Below, in pieces: positions 47,582 through 56,600 of a stretch of 64,000 nucleotides of DNA; within the stretch, counting starts at the first letter, position 1; each line of letters starts with the position of its first letter. This stretch comes from Acidobacteriaceae bacterium. GTDB lineage: Bacteria > Acidobacteriota > Terriglobia > Bryobacterales > Bryobacteraceae. Where the stretch lies: the NCBI GenBank assembly GCA_019233755.1, contig JAFAMD010000025.1, forward strand, positions 62,001 to 126,000, written 5' to 3'. Both the position numbers and the translations under genes were made by a program. The notes under the pieces are model-generated. The model was not told the origin of the DNA and did not search any database. It worked only from the letters and a program-made list of their open reading frames with translations.

Positions 47582-47622
47582 GCCGCTCCGGCTCAACGTA
47601 TTGGGCTGGAGCGGCCTTTTTT
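47582..47622 (+). terminator. intrinsic terminator of the FecR-type gene
   Basis: A 13-pair stem with two G-T wobbles (47582-47594 with 47603-47615), an 8-base loop, then C and six T (47617-47622). It starts 15 bases after the stop at 47567. This is the clearest Rho-independent terminator in the window. Confidence 0.85.
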
Positions 47623-47894
47623 CATCTTTAGGGACAGGCAGCAGTTGACATAATATACGTTATCGGTCTTTGATCCAACTGAGGAATCGAACATTTCGCA
47701 TGCAACGGGCCGGTTCTGATCGTCCTCGTCACGCGTTGCTTTCATCTCTCCTTGGATTTCTTTGGTGTCCGTTGCCGGATCATCACCTGCTAGGGGCCGC
47801 ACCCGAAGTGCAGTCAGCCGACCTCCAACGACGACCACGGCCGCGCGAACCAAAAGGAGCGCAAATCCCGGGCGTGCACCTGCAGGTATCCAGT
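47623..47894. other. region without a firm gene
   Basis: After the terminator no convincing gene is seen. TTGACA at 47645-47650 matches a -35 box, but no -10 stands at the right distance on the plus strand. On the minus strand a short frame (about 47850 down to 47600) has a hydrophobic VRAAVVVVGG segment and then polar residues (PLAGDDPATDTKEIQGEMKA), like a small single-pass protein, but its start is not clear and it runs through the terminator. It may be a degraded gene. Confidence 0.3.
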
Positions 47895-48800
47895 TTAGTG
47901 CCCGCCATTCGGGCCCTTTGGATCGTGGATTACAGCTTCACGGCAGTATGACTGACTCCACTGCCGTGATTCAATAAAGGCCCCCTTTGCGGCATCCCAA
48001 AGAAGCACCTGACAGCCAAGCCTTCGCACATCTTTGTACACTTCCAAGGCCAGACTGAACTTTGAGGGCACCGGTTCGATGCTTTCCAGTTCCACTTTAA
48101 TGATGGCTGGCTTATCAGAAAGCCGATTGTATTCGATTCTGGCTTCGGTAAGTGTGCAGTACTCCTTGTTCTGCGTTGGATGACAGTCTTCCCGTTTATC
48201 GGTGGTCTCGTAAATCTGTTCGAGTTGGCGGCGTTGAATATGGAAAACGCTCAGCTCCCGGGTATACAATCCAGAGCCGCCCCCGCTCTCGTGTACAAGA
48301 ACATCGGTTTGAGGCCAACGCAGAACCGAGCGAAGCTCGATAAAACCCTCCAGCGGATTGACTTCATACCTGCACCAGCAGTTGAATACCCCGATTTGCT
48401 CCCATCCTAAAGAACTGTGGATTAGAACGGATGCCCAATCAGTATCGTGCATCTGCAAAGCGATAACCGCCAAGTCACGATCTTCAGAATAGTGGCCGTA
48501 AAAAAGGCGCGCTGCGGAAATCGTTGTGTAATCCTCGCCAGTCGCGGTCGTCTGGGTCAAGAACGGTTCACTTACTCCCATCATTTTGAGTGCCCTTACT
48601 CGCACTTGAGGATCACGACTGAGGAGTTGATTCAGGAATTCGTCTGGCGGGGGAACGGCAATGTGACGCGAATTCGCTAGGCTGCTCGTCTCGTATGGAT
48701 TCCGTTGCGCGGAGGCCAACTCATTCGTTGCCAGGAGGAGCGTCAGCACCAGGGTGATGGTTATGGGAAATCGTAACGAGTGGTGAGCCATCGAAGACAT
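47895..48800 (-). CDS. secreted unknown protein (HEAT-like?)
   Basis: A 301-residue exported protein. Signal peptide with the core FPITITLVLTLLLATNELASA (about residues 11-31); M4 is an alternative start. The start of the mature protein (PPPDEFLNQLLSRDPQVRVRALKMMGV) resembles a single HEAT-type helix pair. The rest is mixed, with Cys residues (FNCWCRY, EDCHPTQNKEYC) that could form disulfides. No enzyme motif is visible. It is a lone gene on the minus strand between the FecR-type gene and a dead TetR gene. I do not recognise a named family. Confidence 0.65.
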   Translation of the reverse strand: MSSMAHHSLRFPITITLVLTLLLATNELASAQRNPYETSSLANSRHIAVPPPDEFLNQLLSRDPQVRVRALKMMGVSEPFLTQTTATGEDYTTISAARLFYGHYSEDRDLAVIALQMHDTDWASVLIHSSLGWEQIGVFNCWCRYEVNPLEGFIELRSVLRWPQTDVLVHESGGGSGLYTRELSVFHIQRRQLEQIYETTDKREDCHPTQNKEYCTLTEARIEYNRLSDKPAIIKVELESIEPVPSKFSLALEVYKDVRRLGCQVLLWDAAKGAFIESRQWSQSYCREAVIHDPKGPNGGH

Positions 48801-49228
48801 ATTGAGCTGTCGCTAGACATAATCGCACGACTCGTTCCCGCATTAGTTTCGGCTCGCTCTAGCGTCCCGAGCGTCGGCCGAGCCCAAGTGTTGCGTAAAC
48901 CGTCCAGCGAAGAGCAACAAACCCGGTCGAGGCGCAAGCAACACATGTTGCTGTCCAAAATGCGAAATTGTCGAGTGGAATCAGCGAGTTTGGAGACGCA
49001 ACGGTTTCCGGAACGACCAAGTTTCGGGCACCTCGCCCTCGGTCGAGGTATGCTCGGGCGGAAGAACAGCCCGCGTTTATCGCCGAACGCCTTCTACACG
49101 CTCGGCGGTGTCAAGCCGGTGAGCCTCACCAGGCCGCGCGTCGACGTGCCATCGTAACCCTTCGCCGAGAATGCGTCTCCCGCCGCTTCAAGGACCTGCT
49201 CTTCATTGAACTCGCATGGGCGTGCCAT
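48800..49228 (-). pseudogene. TetR-family regulator broken by an in-frame stop
   Basis: From ATG 49228 on the minus strand the first 44 residues read as a TetR HTH: MARPCEFNEEQVLEAA, then GYDGTSTRGLVRLTGLTPPSV. Codon 45 is TAG (49094-49096), where the family has Tyr. The frame then continues as KAFGDKRGLFF, the normal helix-3/4 boundary. Shortly after that a second frame (RAYLDRGRGARNLV, about 49030-49060) fits better, indicating a frameshift. The ligand-binding part is not recognisable. Nothing else is seen in 48801-49366. One base changes a TAC/TAT Tyr codon to TAG, so the nonsense mutation may be recent. Confidence 0.7.
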
Positions 49229-49366
49229 GGTTTGCTGCGCTCGTGAAACTGTCGGAAAGTGTCATAACTTTGTTTACGCCTGGGTACTAGAACCATCGGG
49301 CAAGCTGAAAGAAACAAAAGCTGCAAACTCCCGTTTACACTGAAGTTGATCCCTACATACTGACTG

Positions 49367-50071
49367 ATGCGAGACTCCAAATTACTTGTGTGCGCCTGTG
49401 CACTTCTGTTTTTATCCGTGTCTGCTTTTGGCAAAGTTGCAACGGTGGGCGGTGCCGGCTCGCGCAGTGGGTTTCCTTTCGGAAACAGTAGTTACTCCGG
49501 GCAATACGAAGCCGAGTACACCTTACCGGATTTGGGGTCCATCGACATTCAATCCCTCAGCTTTGCAATCGCTAACGGAACCGGCGGAACAGGAACCTTC
49601 ACCATCGGCTTGGCAAGCGGCGCGAACCCCGTCGGGAAGATGAACTCCAGTTATCAGGCGAACATCGGCTCGGGCTATAAGACCGTGTTTTCAGGCTCAC
49701 TCGCCGTCCCTTCCACCGGATCGTTAACCATTCCGCTTTCGGGCGGTTTTCACTTCACCGCTGATAGCGCCGATCCCCTTCTTCTGTTTGTAGACGTGAC
49801 CGGGCCGCATGCCGGGAGCACGGAATTCGTGGCGGGTGCCGATACCAGCACGGAACAGATCGCCAACCTGTATGGTTATCGCGCTCCGTTCAGCGACGAC
49901 ATCACCCTTCAGATGCAAATCGCATACTCGAGCAGTGAAACCCCGGAGCCGTCCTATTTTCTCCTCGTCTCCTGCGGCTTTCTTGCTCTCGCACTTGCTA
50001 AACGATTCTCTTCCTCACTGCGGCGCCCCGACGGTCGGAGTACCGGCCCCGATCGTGCTGGTCGTGCCTGA
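49367..50071 (+). CDS. PEP-CTERM secreted protein
   Basis: A 234-residue exported protein with a C-terminal sorting tag. Signal peptide: about residues 1-22 (KLLVCACALLFLSVSAFG). The mature part is Gly/Ser/Thr-rich and beta-like, with ANGTGGTGTFTIGLASG and STGSLTIPLSGGF. The C-terminus has ETPEPSYFLLVSCGFLALALAKRF, a PEP motif, hydrophobic helix and basic tail, followed by 20 further basic residues. PEP-CTERM proteins are processed by an exosortase; none is in the window. The final 57 bases overlap the convergent gene. The presumed role is as a surface or exopolysaccharide-associated protein. Confidence 0.78.
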   Translation: MRDSKLLVCACALLFLSVSAFGKVATVGGAGSRSGFPFGNSSYSGQYEAEYTLPDLGSIDIQSLSFAIANGTGGTGTFTIGLASGANPVGKMNSSYQANIGSGYKTVFSGSLAVPSTGSLTIPLSGGFHFTADSADPLLLFVDVTGPHAGSTEFVAGADTSTEQIANLYGYRAPFSDDITLQMQIAYSSSETPEPSYFLLVSCGFLALALAKRFSSSLRRPDGRSTGPDRAGRA

Positions 50072-50689
50072 AGAGCCGTGTCCTCGGGTGCCCAGAACGA
50101 CGCCGACTGCGACGGCCGCGGCGACCCCGACAATCGCCCCTATCAAGACTCCCTTCGAGACATGCTTGGCCGATTCACTTCCACTCGGCTGCGCAATGAA
50201 GGTTGCTGGTACTCCATTTGCCGCGGCATCCGCCACACTCGGATAATTTGTCTGAAGAATCGTCGTATTTCCAAAGGCACCGCCTGACGATGCCGTAACC
50301 GTAATTTTGAATGCGCCTAGCCCTACCGGTGTCATCTCCTCAATCGCGGCGCGGCCGTGGATCCCGGCGACCACAGATATATTCCTGCCGCCGTTCGCGA
50401 ATAACACGCTCGGCCCTTCTATCGGTGATTGGAGCGTAACAACTGCTGCCGCAACGGGCTGATTGTTCGCGTCGCGAACTTCGATAATCGGCTGAACAGC
50501 CAGATGATTCTTTACGGCGTTGGCGGCGTTTTGCCCTGCAATGATAACGATCTTCAGGCTGGACGAATCGGGCGCGGTGGAGGAACCAGCCCTCACACCG
50601 GGCGCAACGGCCTGCGCGAACAAGAGCCCGGGCTGGAATCCGGTCAATCCGCCGATGAGACACAGGAAGAGAGCAAATGATGGCCGCAT
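50015..50689 (-). CDS. secreted Ig-like domain protein with C-terminal membrane anchor
   Basis: A 224-residue exported protein. Signal peptide: about residues 1-26. The mature domain (about 43-155) has the Big-1/invasin-like pattern: SLKIVIIAGQNAANAV, IIEVRDANNQPVAAAVVTLQ, AFKITVTASSGG. A hydrophobic segment (VLIGAIVGVAAAVAVGVVLG, about 182-201) and a short Gly/Thr-rich tail end the protein. The layout resembles acidobacterial proteins that carry one Ig-like domain on a membrane anchor. The 3' end overlaps the convergent PEP-CTERM gene by 57 bases. It is divergent from the PAAR gene. Confidence 0.72.
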   Translation of the reverse strand: MRPSFALFLCLIGGLTGFQPGLLFAQAVAPGVRAGSSTAPDSSSLKIVIIAGQNAANAVKNHLAVQPIIEVRDANNQPVAAAVVTLQSPIEGPSVLFANGGRNISVVAGIHGRAAIEEMTPVGLGAFKITVTASSGGAFGNTTILQTNYPSVADAAANGVPATFIAQPSGSESAKHVSKGVLIGAIVGVAAAVAVGVVLGTRGHGSSGTTSTIGAGTPTVGAPQ

Positions 50690-50748
50690 TGAGTTCCCAG
50701 CATAGCGGAAGTTTCCCGAACCTCAATCATCAGCTATACTGATGGGCC

Positions 50749-51051
50749 ATGGGAATGCCTGCCGCACGTGCAAGCGATATGCACACATGCCCGATGGTCA
50801 CGCCTGGAGTGCCGCCGATTCCGCACGTCGGCGGACCGATTCTTCCGCCCTGCTCTGTGACTGTCTTGACCGGCAAGCTGCCGCAGGCTCGCGTGACCGA
50901 TATGGCTACCTGTGTAGGCCCCCCTGACGTAATTGTCAAAGGATCGGCGACCGTGCTGGTCAACAACCTCCCCGCCGCCCGCGTCGGTGATCTGACGGCG
51001 CACGGCGGAACGATTGTGGTCGGCTGCTTTACTGTCCTGATTGGCGGCTAG
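50749..51051 (+). CDS. PAAR-domain T6SS spike tip protein
   Basis: A 100-residue PAAR protein forming the sharp cap of the type VI spike. It has the start MPAARASDMHTC and the PAAR-type turns LPQARVTDMATC and LPAARVGDLTAHGG, with zinc-ligand Cys/His residues (HTC, ATC, AHGG, VGC). Length matches a bare PAAR domain without a toxin extension. Its TAG and the tssM TAG overlap in the palindrome CTAG (51048-51051). TATACT lies just upstream (50735-50740), so the message may be nearly leaderless. It lies on the opposite strand to the rest of the T6SS genes. Confidence 0.9.
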   Translation: MGMPAARASDMHTCPMVTPGVPPIPHVGGPILPPCSVTVLTGKLPQARVTDMATCVGPPDVIVKGSATVLVNNLPAARVGDLTAHGGTIVVGCFTVLIGG

Positions 51052-54000
51052 GGTTTCGCGATTACCGACGTGCAGCTCATTGTTGAAAAGTAGCCCTTCT
51101 GCAGAATCGGGTTGTCGATATCGAATCTCACTGTGACAGGCTGATTGGTCACAGGCGAGAGGACCGGACGATCACGCTTCCCTGCCTTAAGGCGCCATTC
51201 GAGCGTTGACCCTTGCCGCGCATCGGCATCGCCGACCCATTCGAAAACGGCCCAAAGCCCGTCGTAGCTCGGATATTGGAAATCGGTCCCGCCTTTGTAC
51301 TTGCCCGAGAGTTGAACACCGTGCGGTTCGGAGGTCTGCCAATGGAAATTCTTCGCCGCAGCCCCGGTTGCAAATTGAGCCGTCTGCCCGTCTATCGTGA
51401 CGGAAAGGCTCTGAATATCGTCAGAAAGAATCGGTTTCAAGTCGTAAGAGAAATGCGGGTCAGCGGAGCCGCCTGCATACGCGGTATCAGCGAATGCCGC
51501 AGCGCGATTGAAAAAGGCGACGAATGCCGGATTGAGGCGAATCGATGCGCTGGGATCCGGCACAAACTGCGCGCCCTGGCGAATCAGGTATTTCGACAGA
51601 TTCGCATCATAGAAGGCCCACAACGCGCCCTCCTTTGGCTTGAAGGCTGCATTCACGTCCGCAGCGGTGGCCTGAACCTGTGATCCGCCGTTGAACGGAA
51701 ACTTCGTCAGGACGGCAGACAGCTGGCCGCACAGGCCCTTCCCTTTCCCGTTCAATTCCGCCGGCCCCAGTCCGCGCAGCAGTCCTTCCACATTGGTAAT
51801 CGGATCTTCGAGCAGTTTCTGCACAACTGCTTCAAGATGAGCCGCCGGGTCAAGCGCGAAGTTCTGCGCCATTTGCCGTGTAACCAATTTCGCGTTTTGT
51901 GCATTGGTCAGGGTCTGAGCGGCAACTGCGTCATTGGGTGTTCCAGGCAGCTGTGCGATCTGGTCCAGCGAGACCTGCAGCGCGGCCAGAGCCTTCATGT
52001 ACGCGTCGTTTGCCGGGTTAACATATTGATCCGTGGCCGAAGGGGGCATAACTGCATAGAGCGCCTTAAAAGCGTTGGCAACATCGGCGTTCTTGACGGC
52101 CGTGTTCTGCGAGGCGAGCCAGAACATTGCCAGCAGCGGCGATTGCGCGCTGCTGAGTCTGTCAAGTTTTTGCGCCGCATCCGGAATCCCTCTATATGGC
52201 ACCACCGCCGCTTTCTTGAGGTACTCTCGCCATTTGTTCAGAAATTCCGAGGCGTACCGCGTACTCAAATCGGCCTGTAACTTACCAAGGTCAGCGGTGC
52301 CTGACGACTGATCGCCCAATACCCATTGCTCGCCGCTGAAAAAGCGGTCAACGTGCTGGAAGTTGTCCTGCATCGTGGCCCATCCACCCTTTGTGAAGGC
52401 GCCTGGAACGTCGTAATTGTCAACCACGTACGCGGCGGAACCAGGGAACTTCGCATTGAAGTTGATCGGGGGGTTCGTCTTGTTCGCCTCCGCCAGCATG
52501 AACTGGTAAACGCGTTCCGCGCCGGCAAACTGCGAAAGGTAATGCCGGGCGCGCTCGATCGACAGGCTGTCATTCTCCGAGGAAAAAGGATTCGCCAGTT
52601 TCAGTTCCTGACTGTAGAAATCGAACTGCTTACGCGCCAGGTCGAGCCGTGTGGGGTCCAACGTCCGCCCGGCGAGCCACCGATTGAGCAATACCGGCGT
52701 CAGGTAAAGCTGAGTGCTCTTTTCGTGGTGCGAGGTCGTAATCAGGTATGCCTTGAGTGTGTCGTAGGCATATTGATAGTCGCCCGACGGTCCCGGAGAA
52801 GACGGCAGCGCGCCAAGCACGCCGAGCAGGTTCTTCTGCGTATCGGCGAAAAGAAGCCGGTTGAACTCGTTGAAGTAAAGCCGGCGTGTAGGGCCGTACA
52901 AGTCGGACCCGGTGTAGAGTCCCCAGCCGAGACTGAGCGGCTTGCCCTGGGTCTCGTACGCCGACAACGTAGCAACTGACTGCCGCAGGCTTTCAAGGTG
53001 GTTCAGCGATTCGACCGAAGGCAGACCTGCTGCGGCAGCCGACGGCGTAATCCCGTGGGCGGCACTGAGCACCTGCTGTTCAAGCGCGCGATTCTTCACG
53101 AAAGACACCGCGAAGCCTGTCGCGAGAATCAGACCGGTTGCCGCGCACGCTGCCAGCACAATGCGCCGGCCGGTACTCACCCGCGAACTGGCGCTGCTCG
53201 ATTCCAGCGCTTCCCTATCCGCTAGCAACACGTCTTTGAATAAGTGAGGCAGAAAGACCCATTGCGGAATGCGCCGGCTGCTCACCTGTGCCGGCGACTG
53301 AACTGGTACTTCGGCCTGGCGTCCGAACTGAAACATGGATGTGGCGCCCAGGTCGAGCGACGCACGTTCCGGGGCGCGGCGAACCGGAGCGGGCGCAGTC
53401 TCAGTTATCGTCACGGGGCGCACGCCAGTGAAATAGAAGCCGCGCAAGAATGGGGTGGAGCGCAGTTGACTGGGCCTGCAAAGCTCTACCAGGAAAGGCA
53501 CAAGTCCATTGCGCAGCTTGCGGAACTCACGCGGAAACTCGTACGTACCCGGCAGCTTCGATTCATCGTGCTCGCGGATCAGATAGTCGGGGCGCTTGGC
53601 GGCCAGAGAAGCGTAAAGCGTATGAAAGGCCTGTGTCAGTCGATCCGACTGCTCCTCGGTGTAAATGCGGCGAGCATCCGCGGGTGTGACCGGAAGGGTA
53701 ACACCGAAGACCTGGGATGCTTCTTCGTTGGTCAGATTTCCAACGAAGTCCGTGAAGAATGCGGCCCGATCCAGCCGGGTAAACAGCACATACACCGGAA
53801 AAGTGATGCCAAGCTGAACCGAAATATCATTTAGTCGCGCGTGGATTTTGCGAGCGGCCGCCGTCGCCGCTTCCACCCCGCCGGGCTTCAGAAAACTTTC
53901 TGTATCGACGCACACCAGCGCTGCACGAGGCGCCTGGCTCCCCTTCCGGACAGCCAGCAGGCGACCCGGACGCAACCGGCTGACAATAGAGATCCACCGC

Positions 54001-54485
54001 TTGCCATCATCCATGAGCGCAGCGGCCGGTTCGAAGAACACATGCTTACGCGCAAACCAGACATTCCCCTTGCTGGTCGGGATGACGTTATTGTCCTGGT
54101 ACACCTGCCCCGCGATCAGTTCCGGTTCAAGGCCCGATTGCAATACCGTTGTCGTCTTGGCTGCTCCGCGCTCTCCTAAAACAAAGAAAACGGGAAGTGT
54201 GCTTAGTCTTGCGCCCGCTCCCAGCTCAGAGCGCGCAAGCCGCGAGTCGGCTTCGCGGAAGAGAAGTTCGAGTTCGTCCTTCTCATCCAGCGATTCTGGG
54301 GGCGGTGCGGCGCTGTCTTTCTTTCTCGTGAACCACCAAAGTGCGATGGCGGCCAGAATACCAAGCAGCGAAAGCCCGCCCGCCAATATCCAGAAATCCG
54401 CCCCATGGAGCTTCAATAACTTGGCAAGTGCCACCGCCAGCCCGATCCACACGACTACCGCAGCCGCCAGGATCCCGGCCTTCAT
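51048..54485 (-). CDS. tssM: T6SS membrane-complex protein TssM (IcmF-like)
   Basis: Inner-membrane anchor of the T6SS trans-envelope complex, about 1145 residues from ATG 54485. Two N-terminal helices (about residues 5-24 and 31-52), a Walker A-like GERGAAKTT (residues 104-112), and a third helix (about 440-460, VLAACAATGLILATG) before the large periplasmic region. The C-terminal end reads VTNQPVTVRFDIDNPIL (IcmF-type C-terminal domain). The ATG overlaps the tssL stop (ATGA). An in-frame start at 54614 would lie inside tssL and was rejected. Walker B-like DTESFL is also present, so ATPase activity is possible. Confidence 0.93.
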   Translation of the reverse strand: MKAGILAAAVVVWIGLAVALAKLLKLHGADFWILAGGLSLLGILAAIALWWFTRKKDSAAPPPESLDEKDELELLFREADSRLARSELGAGARLSTLPVFFVLGERGAAKTTTVLQSGLEPELIAGQVYQDNNVIPTSKGNVWFARKHVFFEPAAALMDDGKRWISIVSRLRPGRLLAVRKGSQAPRAALVCVDTESFLKPGGVEAATAAARKIHARLNDISVQLGITFPVYVLFTRLDRAAFFTDFVGNLTNEEASQVFGVTLPVTPADARRIYTEEQSDRLTQAFHTLYASLAAKRPDYLIREHDESKLPGTYEFPREFRKLRNGLVPFLVELCRPSQLRSTPFLRGFYFTGVRPVTITETAPAPVRRAPERASLDLGATSMFQFGRQAEVPVQSPAQVSSRRIPQWVFLPHLFKDVLLADREALESSSASSRVSTGRRIVLAACAATGLILATGFAVSFVKNRALEQQVLSAAHGITPSAAAAGLPSVESLNHLESLRQSVATLSAYETQGKPLSLGWGLYTGSDLYGPTRRLYFNEFNRLLFADTQKNLLGVLGALPSSPGPSGDYQYAYDTLKAYLITTSHHEKSTQLYLTPVLLNRWLAGRTLDPTRLDLARKQFDFYSQELKLANPFSSENDSLSIERARHYLSQFAGAERVYQFMLAEANKTNPPINFNAKFPGSAAYVVDNYDVPGAFTKGGWATMQDNFQHVDRFFSGEQWVLGDQSSGTADLGKLQADLSTRYASEFLNKWREYLKKAAVVPYRGIPDAAQKLDRLSSAQSPLLAMFWLASQNTAVKNADVANAFKALYAVMPPSATDQYVNPANDAYMKALAALQVSLDQIAQLPGTPNDAVAAQTLTNAQNAKLVTRQMAQNFALDPAAHLEAVVQKLLEDPITNVEGLLRGLGPAELNGKGKGLCGQLSAVLTKFPFNGGSQVQATAADVNAAFKPKEGALWAFYDANLSKYLIRQGAQFVPDPSASIRLNPAFVAFFNRAAAFADTAYAGGSADPHFSYDLKPILSDDIQSLSVTIDGQTAQFATGAAAKNFHWQTSEPHGVQLSGKYKGGTDFQYPSYDGLWAVFEWVGDADARQGSTLEWRLKAGKRDRPVLSPVTNQPVTVRFDIDNPILQKGYFSTMSCTSVIAKP

Positions 54486-55189
54486 CGTGTGCCTCCGACT
54501 TCGGCTCTTGCCAGATCCTTCACGGTGGCGACGCCCGAACTGAGAGTCAATTTGAAGGCAACGAACAGCACGAGCATCAAAGCCAGGCATGCCGCCGCGC
54601 CGTAAGCCAGCCACCGGAGCATGGGATCGTTCTTCGCCTTCGGTTCGCTGCCCGATGGCGGCGCCCAGTTCGGAGCGAGCGGCTCAGTCCCGCGGATGCG
54701 GCGCATCTTCTCCGCAATCGCCTGCTTGAATGCCTGCAGTTCGCCACGGTTCCCCAGAGTGTAGCGGCCTTGATATCCGAGCAACAGGCACAGGTCGTAG
54801 ATCTCGAGCACATCCGCGACGCTGGCCGCATCGCTCGCCCGCAGCAGACCGGCCAGGTTCTCGAAGAATGTCTCGCCCGCGACGTGACCGCCGAACAGCT
54901 CCTCTTGTAGCGGCTTGCGCGGCCACGATGCGAATACGGGATTGTGCGAGTTCAAGACCGATTCGTCGATGAAGGCGACCACCGCCAGGATGGCCAGCCG
55001 CATTTCAGTGTCTGAGTAGCCTTTTTGCCGGCCTTCCTGGTCGGCGGCGCGAAGCGCTTCCCGCATTTGTACGCGGAAACTCTCAGCATCGGAAACGGCC
55101 TGACGATTAGCACGCAACCGTACGGTTGCCGTGAGTACCTCCTGGAACACCAGTGCGAGGTTTTCTGGACTGCGGGGAGCGTTCGTCAT
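54482..55189 (-). CDS. tssL: T6SS protein TssL (DotU-like)
   Basis: A 235-residue inner-membrane protein with a soluble cytosolic domain and a single C-terminal helix (LAYGAAACLALMLVLFVAF, about residues 200-220). Family parts: AILAVVAFIDESVLNS (about 65-80), EELFGGHVAGETFFENL (about 93-109) and LGYQGRY (about 135-141), all typical of DotU. It overlaps tssM by four bases downstream and shares a base with the tssK stop upstream, so the three genes tssK-tssL-tssM are translationally coupled. Confidence 0.93.
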   Translation of the reverse strand: MTNAPRSPENLALVFQEVLTATVRLRANRQAVSDAESFRVQMREALRAADQEGRQKGYSDTEMRLAILAVVAFIDESVLNSHNPVFASWPRKPLQEELFGGHVAGETFFENLAGLLRASDAASVADVLEIYDLCLLLGYQGRYTLGNRGELQAFKQAIAEKMRRIRGTEPLAPNWAPPSGSEPKAKNDPMLRWLAYGAAACLALMLVLFVAFKLTLSSGVATVKDLARAEVGGTR

Positions 55190-56535
55190 TATTCAGTGTC
55201 AAGAACGATATGCAACTGAGGTTCCGGATCGGGGATTTCGTGCGGTATATAAATGCCGACAAAGTTGGTCTGCCGGATATGGTCCCAGCAAGGCCCAGCC
55301 TTCGTGATCGAAAAATACTGCGTCTCTACCGTAGGCGACACGGCCGGCGGAGGCGCGGCCAGGTGCATAAGGGCCATGCCGGGCAGCGCTCGCTCGACGA
55401 GCTTCGGAACGAAGTCGCGCGAGCAGAGCTTGACCAGTCGCGGCGTTCGCTCAATCACCTCGGCATCTCCCGCGGACGAGCGCAGCGCGAAGATCCAGTT
55501 CGAGCGATCGAACGCCCGGCGATCACGGAGGGCGCCGGTCCAGAAGAATTCGTCCGTTCGCTCCAGCGGGATCGTGAGACAGTTCGCCGGAACGATCAGG
55601 TCCAGGTGAGTCCGAATGATATGATCGAGCGCCGCGAAACACTCGTCCAGTTGCCGGTGGTTATAAAGCGGGAGAGAACGCGGGTGCGATTCGAGAGCAA
55701 ATGTGCAGAGCGCTCCTGCCAGGCGCGACAGCTCGATAAACAGTTCCTCGGGGTGCCCATGCTTGGCAAAGCATAGGTGCCGCAGCGGCAGAAGGCTCGC
55801 GTTCACCGTGTGCGTGAACCAATAGGACGCAATTTCGCGAGGGGAGAAAGCCTGGCGGTTGCCTGAATCGCGCGCAGCCAGGGTTGCGCTCTTCTCCTCC
55901 ATGATTTCGATCAGCCGCCGCAGCATCAGCATGAGGCGCTGGCTCGCCGGTATCTGAACAGACGGCGGAATAAATGTCGGGTCGAACTCAAACTGTCCGG
56001 ACGCGCCGCGCATGATGCGAGCGATCGGGAGAGTGACGTAATCCCCGGCTTCTTCCACATCGAGCAGCAATCGGACATTCTTGCGGCCGAGGCGTACCGC
56101 TCTTTCATCACGGCCAGTTGTCTCGTCGGGATACTGCCGCGTCTCAGCTATATATCGATAGCCATTTACTTCCGTGTCCGTCAGGCCGGTATTCTGGCGG
56201 TCTGGCCTGCGCGGAGGAATGGCGAGCAAGACAGTGACTTTGTCGCGCGTAGGCGGGAAGAGTTCAGCGATGCTCCTCGCAGCGGGTAGAGCATCGCATT
56301 CAGGCATGTTGAAGGCGAGGCCATCGGGGAAAATACCGCGTGCATGCACGATGCAGACGGTGCCATTGCGCAGCGCGGCGGCATCGAGTTCGCAGCCGCC
56401 CAAGCCCCATGCGTTCGGCCAGAGCGCTGAAATAGCAAACTCGATCGAATCTTCGAAATATCGGCTTTGCGCCTGAAAGTGATGCGGCCCGAGATGCATT
56501 CCCTCGGACCAGACCACCCGGGAAAGAGATTTCAT
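55189..56535 (-). CDS. tssK: T6SS baseplate-linking protein TssK, copy 1
   Basis: TssK links the baseplate wedge to the TssL/TssM complex. At 448 residues it has family length. N-terminal WSEGMHLGPHHFQAQSRYFE (about residues 9-28) is the TssK signature, followed by GIFPDGLAFNMPE (about 67-79). The C-terminal end (IPHEIPDPEPQLHIVLDTE) is typical. It is the first gene of the tssK-tssL-tssM unit; the divergent repeat-protein gene starts 65 bases away. A second, distant tssK lies at 59300-60655. Confidence 0.93.
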   Translation of the reverse strand: MKSLSRVVWSEGMHLGPHHFQAQSRYFEDSIEFAISALWPNAWGLGGCELDAAALRNGTVCIVHARGIFPDGLAFNMPECDALPAARSIAELFPPTRDKVTVLLAIPPRRPDRQNTGLTDTEVNGYRYIAETRQYPDETTGRDERAVRLGRKNVRLLLDVEEAGDYVTLPIARIMRGASGQFEFDPTFIPPSVQIPASQRLMLMLRRLIEIMEEKSATLAARDSGNRQAFSPREIASYWFTHTVNASLLPLRHLCFAKHGHPEELFIELSRLAGALCTFALESHPRSLPLYNHRQLDECFAALDHIIRTHLDLIVPANCLTIPLERTDEFFWTGALRDRRAFDRSNWIFALRSSAGDAEVIERTPRLVKLCSRDFVPKLVERALPGMALMHLAAPPPAVSPTVETQYFSITKAGPCWDHIRQTNFVGIYIPHEIPDPEPQLHIVLDTE

Positions 56536-56600
56536 AATTCAGGGAACTGAATCTGGGTCGACCCCGATTATCCTATGATGGTCGTTTCCGCGCAAACAAC

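Noticed and set aside
47670..47951. 93-codon plus-strand frame after the FecR-type gene
   Set aside because: No family or signal features, and its 3' end runs antisense into the 3' end of the secreted-protein gene; composition is not clearly coding.
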